Source: Larix sibirica (Eukaryota > Streptophyta > Pinopsida > Pinales > Pinaceae). From it: 25,520 nucleotides of DNA. The stretch is taken from positions 12,881-38,400 of the forward strand of contig NWUY0300012953.1 of assembly GCA_004151065.3 (NCBI GenBank). Direction: 5' to 3'. The position numbers and the translations under genes were made by a program. Shown piece after piece: positions 9,463 to 21,178 of the stretch. The first letter of the stretch is position 1; the number at the start of each line of letters is the position of its first letter. The notes under the pieces are model-generated. The model searched no databases. It saw nothing but the letters and a program-made list of their open reading frames with translations, and was not told the origin of the DNA.

Positions 9463-9958
9463 GAATATATATATAACATAATAAAATTATCAATTGTGTT
9501 TAGTTCTAATAATTATGGGATGGAGTATTATCCTTTTTATTTAAATTTTATTTATGTTAATGAGTATATTGTTGATGATGATGGTTGCCATGTTGAGCTT
9601 ATTATTGAAGGTTTAGAAATGAAATCAAATGGTTTTAGAATGGATTTTGAAGACTAAAAAATGAATAATGATTAAATAATTTAAAAGTATTATTAATATT
9701 TTATTAGTTAATATTAAGAAATTAAAAAATTAGATAATAAAGAAAATGGAGTTAATAAATCAACTAAGCTATTGGGTTTGCATAGAAATGCCTTCATTAA
9801 AATAATTTGGGTTTACTTAGGAGGCCTTTATTCAATTAAATTGGCATGGGAAGGCCTTCATTCAGGAGCCCACCTGAACATTCATGGTAATAATTTTTAG
9901 GGGCCTATCAGAGGGGGCCTTACCCTCTCAACTTCACGTTTGGGAGCCTAACCCCTAA
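9463..9958. other. AT-rich spacer leading into SINE-like tail
   Basis: AT-rich host DNA to about 9770. After that come repeated phrases GCCTTCATTAAAATAATTTG, GGCCTTTATTCAATTAAATT and GGCCTTCATTCAGGAGCCC, and a hairpin-forming segment (GAGGGGGCCTTACCCTC near 9911-9927). These may be the body of a SINE whose tRNA-like head follows at 9959-10037 on the minus strand. Confidence 0.4.
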
Positions 9959-10037
9959 GGACCCAAAGATTTGAACCTCTGACCTCAACTACTTCGGTAT
10001 TGAACTCGAAAGCTCCAACCAACTGAGCTACCCTCTG
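9959..10037 (-). repeat. tRNA-like sequence (SINE head or tRNA pseudogene), copy A
   Basis: On the minus strand it holds a perfect pol III box A (TAGCTCAGTTGG, plus positions 10019-10030) inside a perfect D-stem GCTC...GAGC, and a near-perfect box B (GGTTCAAATCT, plus positions 9967-9977). The acceptor and T stems pair poorly and the anticodon arm has an oversized loop, so it is not a working tRNA. A tRNA-like head followed by an unrelated body is the layout of a plant SINE. I found no TSD, so SINE status is inference. Confidence 0.6.
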
Positions 10038-10340
10038 AGCTGAGACATAGTTGATTGTTACTGTAAAGCTTGATCTCTTTAAAGTGTATGATAGAGTATC
10101 TGAGATCTAATTTAGGTTATGTTTAATGTAAATTGGTTTCTCTCTACATATTGTTCAATGAATCATGGCTTCTCTAAGGAGTGTTTGTTTTGCAATTTTG
10201 ATAAATGGGGTGACTTTTGGTTCATTTTGTCTCTCTAAGAGAATCTAGCTTTGTATGTTCGTTATGGTGGTAGAGGGTTTAAGTGGAGCTTTGGCCAATG
10301 CTTACAAGATGTCGAGATTGGTTCTCAATAGAATTGAAAT
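10038..10340. other. Unassigned spacer, copy A
   Basis: No gene seen. Contains one copy of a 72-bp segment (about 10145-10216) that is present twice in the second copy of the duplication. Confidence 0.4.
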
Positions 10341-10530
10341 TGTGAAATGTTTTATACAACATTTGGAAAAGAATATAAATTAGATATTTTCAAAATTTTG
10401 GTTTGAGATGTTTTATAAATATTGATTTTTATGGATATTTCCACATGTTATTCCATAACATCATAACATCATCACTTGGGTACCTTCCTAGTTACCCATA
10501 TTATCCTCCCCTAACTACATTACACCAATG
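10341..10530 (+). repeat. Dispersed ~190-bp repeat, copy A
   Basis: Diverged direct counterpart of the reverse complement of 5881-6049. It lies downstream of the peroxidase last exon (in the transcribed direction). Not recognised. Confidence 0.65.
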
Positions 10531-10776
10531 TTTCCAGGAAGATAAAATATATATATTTATACGTAAACAGAGGTTGATAATTCACAGAGTTTTGTTCTAT
10601 CTTAACCATACAGACATGTATCAAACCATACAAACACGTGGATCCTTGATACTTCGTAGCCAAATATCTACTTAGCAGGCTTTGAAGATCAAGTTGTGCT
10701 TCAGATATCTACTTTATGTATACCCACTCTGAATCACAGAGCAAAATTTTCCATACGATTCACCACTTCAATACAG

Positions 10777-11183
10777 TTAGAGTCTTCTGCGACAGTTCCT
10801 GCGAATTTCCCCCAGCAACCCAGTTTGGACGTTGAGAGAACTCATGTGAACCATGGCGGTGGTGAATTTGATCTGCCAAAGATTAGAGTTGTGGATATGG
10901 GAAGTGGTGACGAGCTGTGTGAAAACATTTTCATGGAGCTGCTGATCTGATGCAAGGAGGCCTTTCTTATAACTCAAAATGTTGTAGTAACTGTTGTCGA
11001 ACCGCGATGGGGTGACAGGGTCCAGAGGAACCCTGGTGCTCAGGCTGCCGTTCTGCGGGCAAAGCTCTTTTAGCCATTCTGCGTACAAGGGATCCAAACT
11101 CGGGTCTGTTTCAGTCGTCGAATTGAACGAGTAGAGGCGGTTTGTGAAAGAGGAGCAGTGGGCAAAGCCTATGGTGTGAGCTC
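10777..11183 (-). pseudogene. Peroxidase last exon only (copy A of exon 4)
   Basis: Carries exon 4 of a class III peroxidase with its acceptor site (TGCAG before GAGCTCACACC) and stop codon. It encodes GAHTIGFAHCSSF (proximal haem His), the Ca-site region LDPVTPSRFDNSYY, GLLASDQQL and the terminal GEIRRNC. The peptide is identical to the exon at 14752-15158. No exons 1-3 accompany it: intron 3 runs only to 11420, where the n begins. It cannot make an enzyme in this arrangement and is probably a duplicate produced by contig joining. If the duplication is real, it is an orphan terminal exon downstream of a complete gene. Confidence 0.9.
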
Positions 11184-11420
11184 CTGCATGCCAAACAAAA
11201 ACAAAGGAAAGATATAAAAAGAGCAAGAAAACCAACTTGAATGAGTCAAACAGATCCAAAGAAAACTGCATAACAATCACAGAAAAAACTGTATAAATCT
11301 AGATTGTTTAGATTGTCTATAGGATAGAGCTATGTCCCAATCATAATCATAATCACAGAAAAAGCTGTATAAATTTAAATTGTTTATATCACAGTGTCTT
11401 ATCCCGAAGCTTAGAATAGA

Positions 11421-11421
11421 N
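11421..11421. other. Single n at contig join 1
   Basis: The base before it (11420) is inside peroxidase intron 3; the base after it resumes at sequence equal to 7519. The n therefore marks a jump of about 3.9 kb backwards, that is, an overlap between two contigs not merged in assembly. Confidence 0.85.
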
Positions 11422-11846
11422 TTTTGACAGATTGGGATGGTGGCTTCACCGTCTCAGACCGCCTCAGGCGCCCACTAGCTATGTAATTTTTCTCCTTTTC
11501 TGATCAACAATTTGCAGACTTACAAAAAAAAAAGTTTACACGAGGTGTCATTTACAAAATGGAAAGAAGTGTTTAAATTTTATTCCCCAATTTTTTTATT
11601 AGAAGATTTTTTTGGATATGTACTACGATTATGTTTTAAAAAGTTTCCAACATTTGGAGTAGACACTCCATTTATCATTAAATTATTAATTTTTTATTTT
11701 AAAATAATAAAGAAGATTATTTATTTATAAAATTAAATAAATATTAAGTTAAAAGAATCAATAAAACTAAAAAATAGAATATCTAAATCAATATTTTTAT
11801 ATAATTAAATATAAGAAATGTTTATTCTTAATAATTAGGAAATAGT

Positions 11847-13356
11847 TCGGGGAGGCAAGAGCGGGTGGGGTAATCTTTGACCCTGGAAGAATCAAGGTGG
11901 ATTCATTTTCTTGAAGGACAGGAAAGGCATCTAACAATCAAGCAGAACTTCTAGCCTTGTGGCAAGGGACAAAATCATCATAAAAAATGGATGATCAAAT
12001 GTTTTGATTATCGGAGACTTGAAGTTAGCAATCAATGTGATTAAAGGGAGAACCCCCTTGCAAAACAATTTTCCTTTAGCAAGGATCCAAAGTCGAATAT
12101 TGGAAAATCTGAAGAGAATTCCCAAAGCTAATCTCTATCATGTCGTAAGGGCCCGAAGAGTGAAGGAGACGAGTTGGCTAGGCAGGCCACAGGTGGGACA
12201 GAGGGAGGCTACATAAACTACATTGGAGAAACTCATTATGAATCAATTCCATAAAGAAAAGAAGGTTCTTATCCTAGACTGGGAGAAAGGTTATAGAATG
12301 GAGCACAAACTCAATGTCAAGCGGAATTGCCATTTAGAGGCACTCACAGAAGTCAGGCAAAGGACGAGACACGTCCCTCATTCATGTGGCATCGACTCTC
12401 TCACCCGATGTGCAGCTCATTATATTCAATGGACTGGTTTCTCCATCATTTTGCTTCATGCGAGCATCAAGGTGGTTAAAACCTGAAAGGATGGGATGAC
12501 ATCAGAAATTTTCAATTCCTTGTTCGCCCACGAGTCGAAGTGCTTAGGTAGTAGCAGAGACATAATGGGAATTGCCAAAGTACTAGGATATGATTGTGAT
12601 GGATCTGCATCTTGATGCTTCACCATAATCAAAGATGGGAGTGGTTCAAAGTGGGTAGCAATATTTATTATTTCACGGCTCCTAGCCTTCTTGTCATTTT
12701 TCCAGCCCTGGAGCCTCCATCGTCATTATATGGTTGTCTTATGTAGTGTTTCTGGAATCATCTTAGTAGTTCTAGGGAGCTGGAGAATCAGATGAGCCCT
12801 TCTATCGTGTCGGGCATGGCCACATCGAGTTATTCGAAGTCTACGTCGCCTCAAGAGACAAGGAATGGCAAGATGAAGATGATGAGCACAGGTACAATGA
12901 GAAGAGAGACATCCAACTCCAATTGGACATGTTGAATGACCATTTAGATCAGCAAGAGGACAAGTCTGATACCATGAAGGAGAAAATTGCAATCCTGGAA
13001 GAAAAAATGGAAGCTCTACAGCTACAGTTGAAAGAAAAAGACTTTGTAGAGGGCTCTTCTTTCATCCCTCAACAGATAAAGCCAAAAGATCCGGTTCCTT
13101 GGGCATATCATTTGTAAATGTCTTTATGTATGTTCTTTTCGTAATTTTGCTAGGCCAGTTTGTTAGGCAATAATAGTATAAATTGTATAAGCTAGATACT
13201 AGGAGGAAGATTAGAAATTTTGTAGTTATGCAAGCTCTTTCCATTCCTATTTGTATTCTCGGGTCTATGGCCTTGTTTTGGAATGTATCTCTGTACTGTT
13301 GAGGATTCTTCCTCTCCTTTTAATGTAAAATTTCCTATTATTTTTAGTAAAAAAAA
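11847..13356 (+). mobile_element. 5'-truncated L1-like LINE, copy B
   Basis: Duplicate of 7944-9453, with the same TSD GGAAATAGT at 11838-11846 and 13357-13365. The same broken RNase H blocks are at about 11847-12223 and the same 113-codon coiled-coil frame at 12776-13117. Sharing the same insertion, TSD and lesions shows the two copies descend from one insertion event, not two. Confidence 0.85.
12776..13117 (+). other. Intact 113-codon coiled-coil frame at LINE 3' end, copy B
   Basis: Identical peptide to 8873-9214: charged N-terminal part, coil with IAILEEKMEALQLQLKEKDF, terminal VPWAYHL. Domain not recognised. Confidence 0.55.
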
Positions 13357-13861
13357 GGAAATAGTGAATATATATATAACATAATAAAATTATCAATTGT
13401 GTTTAGTTCTAATAATTATGGGATGGAGTATTATCCTTTTTATTTAAATTTTATTTATGTTAATGAGTATATTGTTGATGATGATGGTTGCCATGTTGAG
13501 CTTATTATTGAAGGTTTAGAAATGAAATCAAATGGTTTTAGAATGGATTTTGAAGACTAAAAAATGAATAATGATTAAATAATTTAAAAGTATTATTAAT
13601 ATTTTATTAGTTAATATTAAGAAATTAAAAAATTAGATAATAAAGAAAATGGAGTTAATAAATCAACTAAGCTATTGGGTTTGCATAGAAATGCCTTCAT
13701 TAAAATAATTTGGGTTTACTTAGGAGGCCTTTATTCAATTAAATTGGCATGGGAAGGCCTTCATTCAGGAGCCCACCTGAACATTCATGGTAATAATTTT
13801 TAGGGGCCTATCAGAGGGGGCCTTACCCTCTCAACTTCACGTTTGGGAGCCTAACCCCTAA

Positions 13862-13940
13862 GGACCCAAAGATTTGAACCTCTGACCTCAACTACTTCGG
13901 TATTGAACTCGAAAGCTCCAACCAACTGAGCTACCCTCTG
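13862..13940 (-). repeat. tRNA-like sequence (SINE head or tRNA pseudogene), copy B
   Basis: Duplicate of 9959-10037: box A TAGCTCAGTTGG in an intact D-stem, box B GGTTCAAATCT, poor acceptor and T stems. Confidence 0.6.
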
Positions 13941-14047
13941 AGCTGAGACATAGTTGATTGTTACTGTAAAGCTTGATCTCTTTAAAGTGTATGATAGAGT
14001 ATCTGAGATCTAATTTAGGTTATGTTTAATGTAAATTGGTTTCTCTC

Positions 14048-14191
14048 TACATATTGTTCAATGAATCATGGCTTCTCTAAAGAGTGTTTGTTTTGCAATT
14101 TTGATAAATGGGGTGGCTTTACATATTGTTCAATGAATCATGGCTTCTCTAAGGAGTGTTTGTTTTGCAATTTTGATAAATGGGGTGACTT
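14048..14191. repeat. 2 x 72-bp tandem repeat, copy B only
   Basis: Units 14048-14119 and 14120-14191, with only a few base differences (AAAGAG against AAGGAG; GGTGGCTTT against GGTGACTTT). Copy A has a single unit. 72 is a multiple of three, which lengthens a chance open frame but has no coding meaning here. Confidence 0.9.
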
Positions 14192-14315
14192 TTGGTTCAT
14201 TTTGTCTCTCTAAGAGAATCTAGCTTTGTATGTTCGTTATGGTGGTAGAGGGTTTAAGTGGAGCTTTGGCCAATGCTTACAAGATGTCGAGATTGGTTCT
14301 CAATAGAATTGAAAT

Positions 14316-14505
14316 TGTGAAATGTTTTATACAACATTTGGAAAAGAATATAAATTAGATATTTTCAAAATTTTGGTTTGAGATGTTTTATAAATATTGA
14401 TTTTTATGGATATTTCCACATGTTATTCCATAACATCATAACATCATCACTTGGGTACCTTCCTAGTTACCCATATTATCCTCCCCTAACTACATTACAC
14501 CAATG
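14316..14505 (+). repeat. Dispersed ~190-bp repeat, copy B
   Basis: Duplicate of 10341-10530; also matches the reverse complement of 5881-6049. Confidence 0.6.
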
Positions 14506-14751
14506 TTTCCAGGAAGATAAAATATATATATTTATACGTAAACAGAGGTTGATAATTCACAGAGTTTTGTTCTATCTTAACCATACAGACATGTATCAAA
14601 CCATACAAACACGTGGATCCTTGATACTTCGTAGCCAAATATCTACTTAGCAGGCTTTGAAGATCAAGTTGTGCTTCAGATATCTACTTTATGTATACCC
14701 ACTCTGAATCACAGAGCAAAATTTTCCATACGATTCACCACTTCAATACAG

Positions 14752-17064
<2,313 letters not shown>

Positions 17065-18480
17065 TGTTTGCCGCTGCTTCCTGCACTTTCTGAAATGGAA
17101 AAGTTAGAAACGCAGAAATAACAACAACAACAAAGCATTCGGACCAGATACTTGGCCTTCTATATCAAATTGCTTACAATGTTAATTTTCAGAACAATGC
17201 AACGAGAAATCTTGAGTTCAAAATTCCAAAACAAATAAACAAGGACCAGAAAATGGCATGAGTGATAAGAACAGTACCTACAATTTCCTTCCCAGAACTC
17301 TGGTTTTCACTGCACAATAGCCCATGACATGTGGGTACTAATATACAGTCATTCCATTGCTATCACCTACCATTTTCACAATATTTTCATGGGCAGGGAG
17401 AAAGGTACTACGTGCATTGGCTTATGATGAGTCCAAACGAATTCTCTGATAATTATAGCTGGCATGTTCACAACCTTTTTTCTTTGTTGAATTTTTCAGG
17501 CTAAGGTACCGAATAATGTTATGATTGGATCCCACACTCTTTGGTTTCTGATCTCTGAATCATTCGACTTATTCTGATCCGAATAGTTGGCAGAGTCCAG
17601 GTTGGTTGCTACTTTGTAGTTATTATTAGTAGGTTAAGGGTTGATGGTTCACATCTCACTGCCTGGTTGCTGGTGTACTGTGAATAATTAGGTCAAGGAT
17701 ATGTTAATGGAACAAACTGATTTTGGGCCATGCTTTTCGCGTTTACATGAAGGCCACCAACAAAGATCAACATGCAATTACATGGTTAACTATGAAGTCC
17801 ATGTATGCTTCTGTGTTTTTGTTTTAGCTGCCTTAAAATTTATTGTTCTTTGAGACATTGCACCGTGATATAGTTTAACAGAGTTTGATTGGGTTGTGCA
17901 TTTTCTTCCTCATCCCATCTTAATAAAAAGGTGTGCAACTTCACCCAACTTCACCTTACATTATTTATAGTTATTTGCATCTTTTCAGCTTCATTCTATC
18001 TTATATATGTATATATAATTTAAAAAAAGAGATATATTTATTGATAAATGAAAGTTTTGATAAAATAGCTTAACACCAATATACAAATTTTTAATTACAT
18101 TAAAAAATCAAAATCAAAATTTCCAAAGTTTTCAAACATATGCATTGTCTATTATAACTTTCTTGTCTCTTTTTTTAAGATCAATTTTTATAGAACCTAA
18201 TAAACACGAGTGTCAACAAAATATTTTGACAATACATAAAAACTTCTTTGCAATATGTGAAGTCATGTCCACTGTCGGCTTCTTCCATGGCTATGTCTTC
18301 TATTCCTAGACTTCCAATCCTCCACTTTGTTTGCACAATGTTTGCAAGATCTTCACAACACTACTACATTGTCAAATCCTTGAACTAGTCTTCCTTAACC
18401 AAGCCCATGGAGTTAGAGAGATGCTCCACAATTGACTAAGTACTACGAGCAAAATCAAGGGTAATGTTGTAGTGCATGTC
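17065..18480. other. 5' flank of the peroxidase and spacer
   Basis: Should contain the peroxidase promoter and 5' UTR (minus strand). Weak TATA-like strings occur (plus 17160-17166 and about 17340-17346) but none stands out. A TA-rich microsatellite lies near 18004-18020. No open frame of interest. Confidence 0.4.
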
Positions 18481-18499
18481 CAAGTATGTCATGATTTTA

Positions 18500-18960
18500 T
18501 CAAATTCCCATCGGTTTAGAGTTAATACACCCACCATGCTTATAACAATTGTAGTGTGAACGAAATACTAGAGAGCGAGGAGGATTTATGACTTCCTCCT
18601 TGAACCTCTCCAAAGGACATTCGTCAATGCTTTGCCAAATTTCCATACCATGGAATCGACTTGGGTGCTTCATACTTAGGGCATGCTTCATAATTAGGGG
18701 ATTAATAGTTATTCAAAGCCACCTTGATTTTTTTATTAATACGCCTTTGTCCAAATAAATTGCATAATTTGCTAATACATCCATTTGAGAATTGCAAGTG
18801 TGACAAATGTGTACGCAATCAATTGTTTCAAAATAAGGAATGAGTTCTTTGATCCTCTCGACCATTCTAGATAAAATTTATCTGCTTCTAGCAATAACCT
18901 TTATTACCCACCCAATGACCAATGATGAATTCCCAAAGATTAAAATGATATTAATATTAT
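18500..18960 (-). pseudogene. Relic of a plant retroelement RNase H domain
   Basis: One minus-strand frame reads LIFGNSSLVIGWVIKVIARS, a stop, then ILSRMVERIKELIPYFETID, CVHICHTCNSQMDVLANYAI and LDKG. This is the C-terminal half of a plant retroelement RNase H: GNS stands where GDS is expected, and HIC..CN..MDVLAN where HI.R..N..AD.LAN is expected. The frame continues, with stops, to an open tail at 18500-18691. The catalytic Asp replaced by Asn, the Arg lost and the in-frame stop make it dead. Whether it came from a LINE or an LTR element is unclear. Confidence 0.55.
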
Positions 18961-19690
18961 GATTATGAAACAAGGTCAATCCAAGAAACATGACATAAAT
19001 CTTTACTTGGTTATTTGTGATCACTCATAATCGCCAAATATATGGCAATTCTAATTTTATTTTGAGGTTTAAGATCACCCTTGCACCAATGCACCGAACA
19101 CCTCAAGCCTTTGATTAAAAAAAAACAAAGAAGTTTTAAAAAATGAAGGTCAAGAGATACTTAAATACGAATTAATTAGAATAAAGTAGGGATTTTGGGG
19201 AAACCTGCGTTGCAACATATTCCCTGCCAAAAATATGTCAAAGCGAAAAATGATAGCGTGTGGAGCACTAATTAATATGTCGGAACAAAAAAGGATAAGG
19301 GACAAAGCACTAACTACTAGAGCTCTGATAAGCTGACAACCTTGAAGAAGTTGTAACAACAACCTCATTGGAGTTCTTGGAAACATCTTTGTGTGTGAAG
19401 AGGTCACTACAACTGCTTGAGTTGAGCCCACGGCCTCTATGACCATTCGATCACTTTAACAATTGTAGTTCCTAACCTCACTTGTTAAGAATGCCAGGTG
19501 GCTAACTCATAAGGCTCTGTTGCTTTATGAGTTATCCCTCCTATGTATGCAAATAATGGAAATCATGGGAATGGTAGTTTTTAATGGAGTTTTTAACTAT
19601 CCCACGGAATTTAGAATTTAAATGTAGGAATTCTTTAGTTTTATATTGCCAATGTGTAATCGGGGTTTTGCTTTTAACTGCTCGATAGCC
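18961..19690. other. Unassigned spacer
   Basis: Holds a 98-codon minus-strand open frame (19150-19446) with no recognisable motif. Probably non-coding or degraded repeat. Ends at the poly(A) tail of the next LINE. Confidence 0.35.
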
Positions 19691-19938
19691 TTTTTTTTGT
19701 AAAGTTCGGTATTATATTACATTAAAAGGATAACAATAAAACTGTACATGTCGAGGAAAAGCCTTACATGAAAGGTCCGGATAGCATGGTTAAACATAGA
19801 GATCCACAACCAGAGCCAGCAAAAATACCACGTCTGAAAATTCTAAAGCCTAGAAAGTCTGAGAATCACAGTGATGACCATCTACCAAAGAAACATATAG
19901 ATCCCCCATAGGACAGGGGTTATGGCCCACCAAAAAAT

Positions 19939-21126
19939 TCAAATGCAGTAGGAACAAACAACATTTTTCATCCTGGGACAAACAGAACTAATCTTCATTA
20001 GAGATAATGACATAAAGTGGCTAGCACCTAGAACTTCTTGTTTAGCAGCCCTGGCAACCACTACCGGACAGTAATGAAACACGAGCTGAGAGGCCGAAGG
20101 GCAGGACGAAGGTGGCTTGCAGGACTGAGGCGGCTTGCTGAAGCATTTCTCGATGAGCTCACGAGCTAGGGCGTCCAACTTCCCATTCACATGCTCATCT
20201 GCAATTACTTGATTATGCACAAGACGACACATGCCCTCCTTTAGTTGATCCAATATTATCATCACCAAGGGATCTTGCATCTCCCCCTGAAATTTTCCTT
20301 GCACACAATCTTCCATGGCCATGTTGAATAAATATTTCATGGTCCAATACATTCCCAGAGTTTTGGTGTGTCTTGTTTCACTGGTTCGGGAAAAGTCCGC
20401 GTCTTCTACCAAACCCCTGAAATCATCCTTGAGTTTCTGCGCATTGGGGTGCTACCTTTCCCGACGAAGCCTCTCCTCCAACTACTCAATATGATCCCAG
20501 GCTTAACAATTGATCAAAGCCTCGAAGAAGCCCTTCGCATTCCCCATCTCCCTCTGCGCCCATGCCATATGAGAGCGCTTGGGGCCATTCGCAGTTTTGC
20601 GCTTGGTGGTTTTAGTTCGAACCATGATAATATCCCCAACACGACAAAATGAGACCACAAATCTCATCCCTCCACTGTCATTCTGAACAAACTGCTTCTT
20701 AGGAAGGATCCCTCACCAGGAATGGGAACGATGACCTAGATTGATAAGTCGAAGGAAAAGGTGATGCCGACAATGGCCTCTCCTATTAAGGAGGCATACC
20801 AATTCACGATCCGTCTGCCCATCATGGAAGAAGTTATCACCTTGAGCCATGAAATCCCACACAAATGAAAACGCCAACAACTATACCAAGACCTTATCAT
20901 CACGCTTGTCTTTGTACTTATCCTCAATCCGACCCATTACAACCGAGCTTTTCGCATGATTGCATGGGAAGTGAAGGTTGTCACTTGCTAGCTCACTTGT
21001 CCCATCACTCCTATAAACTCTCCTAGTGTCCCTACTCTTGTCCTGGCGCATCGAGATTATGGTAGTTGTCGTGGGGGTGCATGTCTTGACAATTAATCCT
21101 GAAACTTTCCTCTTTGAGTATGGGAT
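19939..21126 (-). pseudogene. ~395-codon frame downstream of LINE RNase H
   Basis: One frame follows a TAA at 21127-21129 and runs 396 codons to its end at 19939, broken by only five stops. In-frame ATGs at 21051 (MRQDKSRDTRRVYRS, basic) and 20625 (MVRTKTTKRKTANGPKR, nuclear-signal-like) are possible starts. The segment LVCLLNRRGHCRHHLFLRL resembles one in the frame at 6389-7318. The C-terminal half is helical (EEGMCRLVHNQ-type and VNGKLDALARELIEKCF, seen here as KEGMCRLVHNQ), then Ser/Pro/Cys-rich. It overlaps the position where LINE ORF2 normally ends, in a different frame from RNase H, so it is either a C-terminal extension reached by an old frameshift or a separate downstream ORF. I do not recognise the domain. 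Confidence 0.6.
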
Positions 21127-21178
21127 TTACCTTGTCTAACCATGATTGGTTGCATTCCTCCTGAGCATGATCCACCAC

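Larger units (their letters stand above)
7519..11420. repeat. Copy A of a 3.9-kb tandem duplication
   Basis: Matches 11422-15395 with a constant offset of 3903 up to about 14050, and 3975 after the extra 72-bp unit. All reading frames shared by the copies encode identical peptides, and I saw no other differences outside the 72-bp region. The copy starts inside the 3' tail of the 6277-7630 insertion, ends inside peroxidase intron 3, and is followed at once by n (11421). The ends fit no transposition or TSD logic. It looks like overlapping contig ends or two haplotypes joined in series. Confidence 0.9.

Noticed and set aside
9959-10037. Functional tRNA gene on the minus strand
   Set aside because: Box A and D-stem are good but acceptor, anticodon and T arms do not fold properly.
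10696-10950. 84-codon plus-strand open frame, repeated at 14671-14925
   Set aside because: It is antisense to the peroxidase last exon, whose minus-strand coding is certain.
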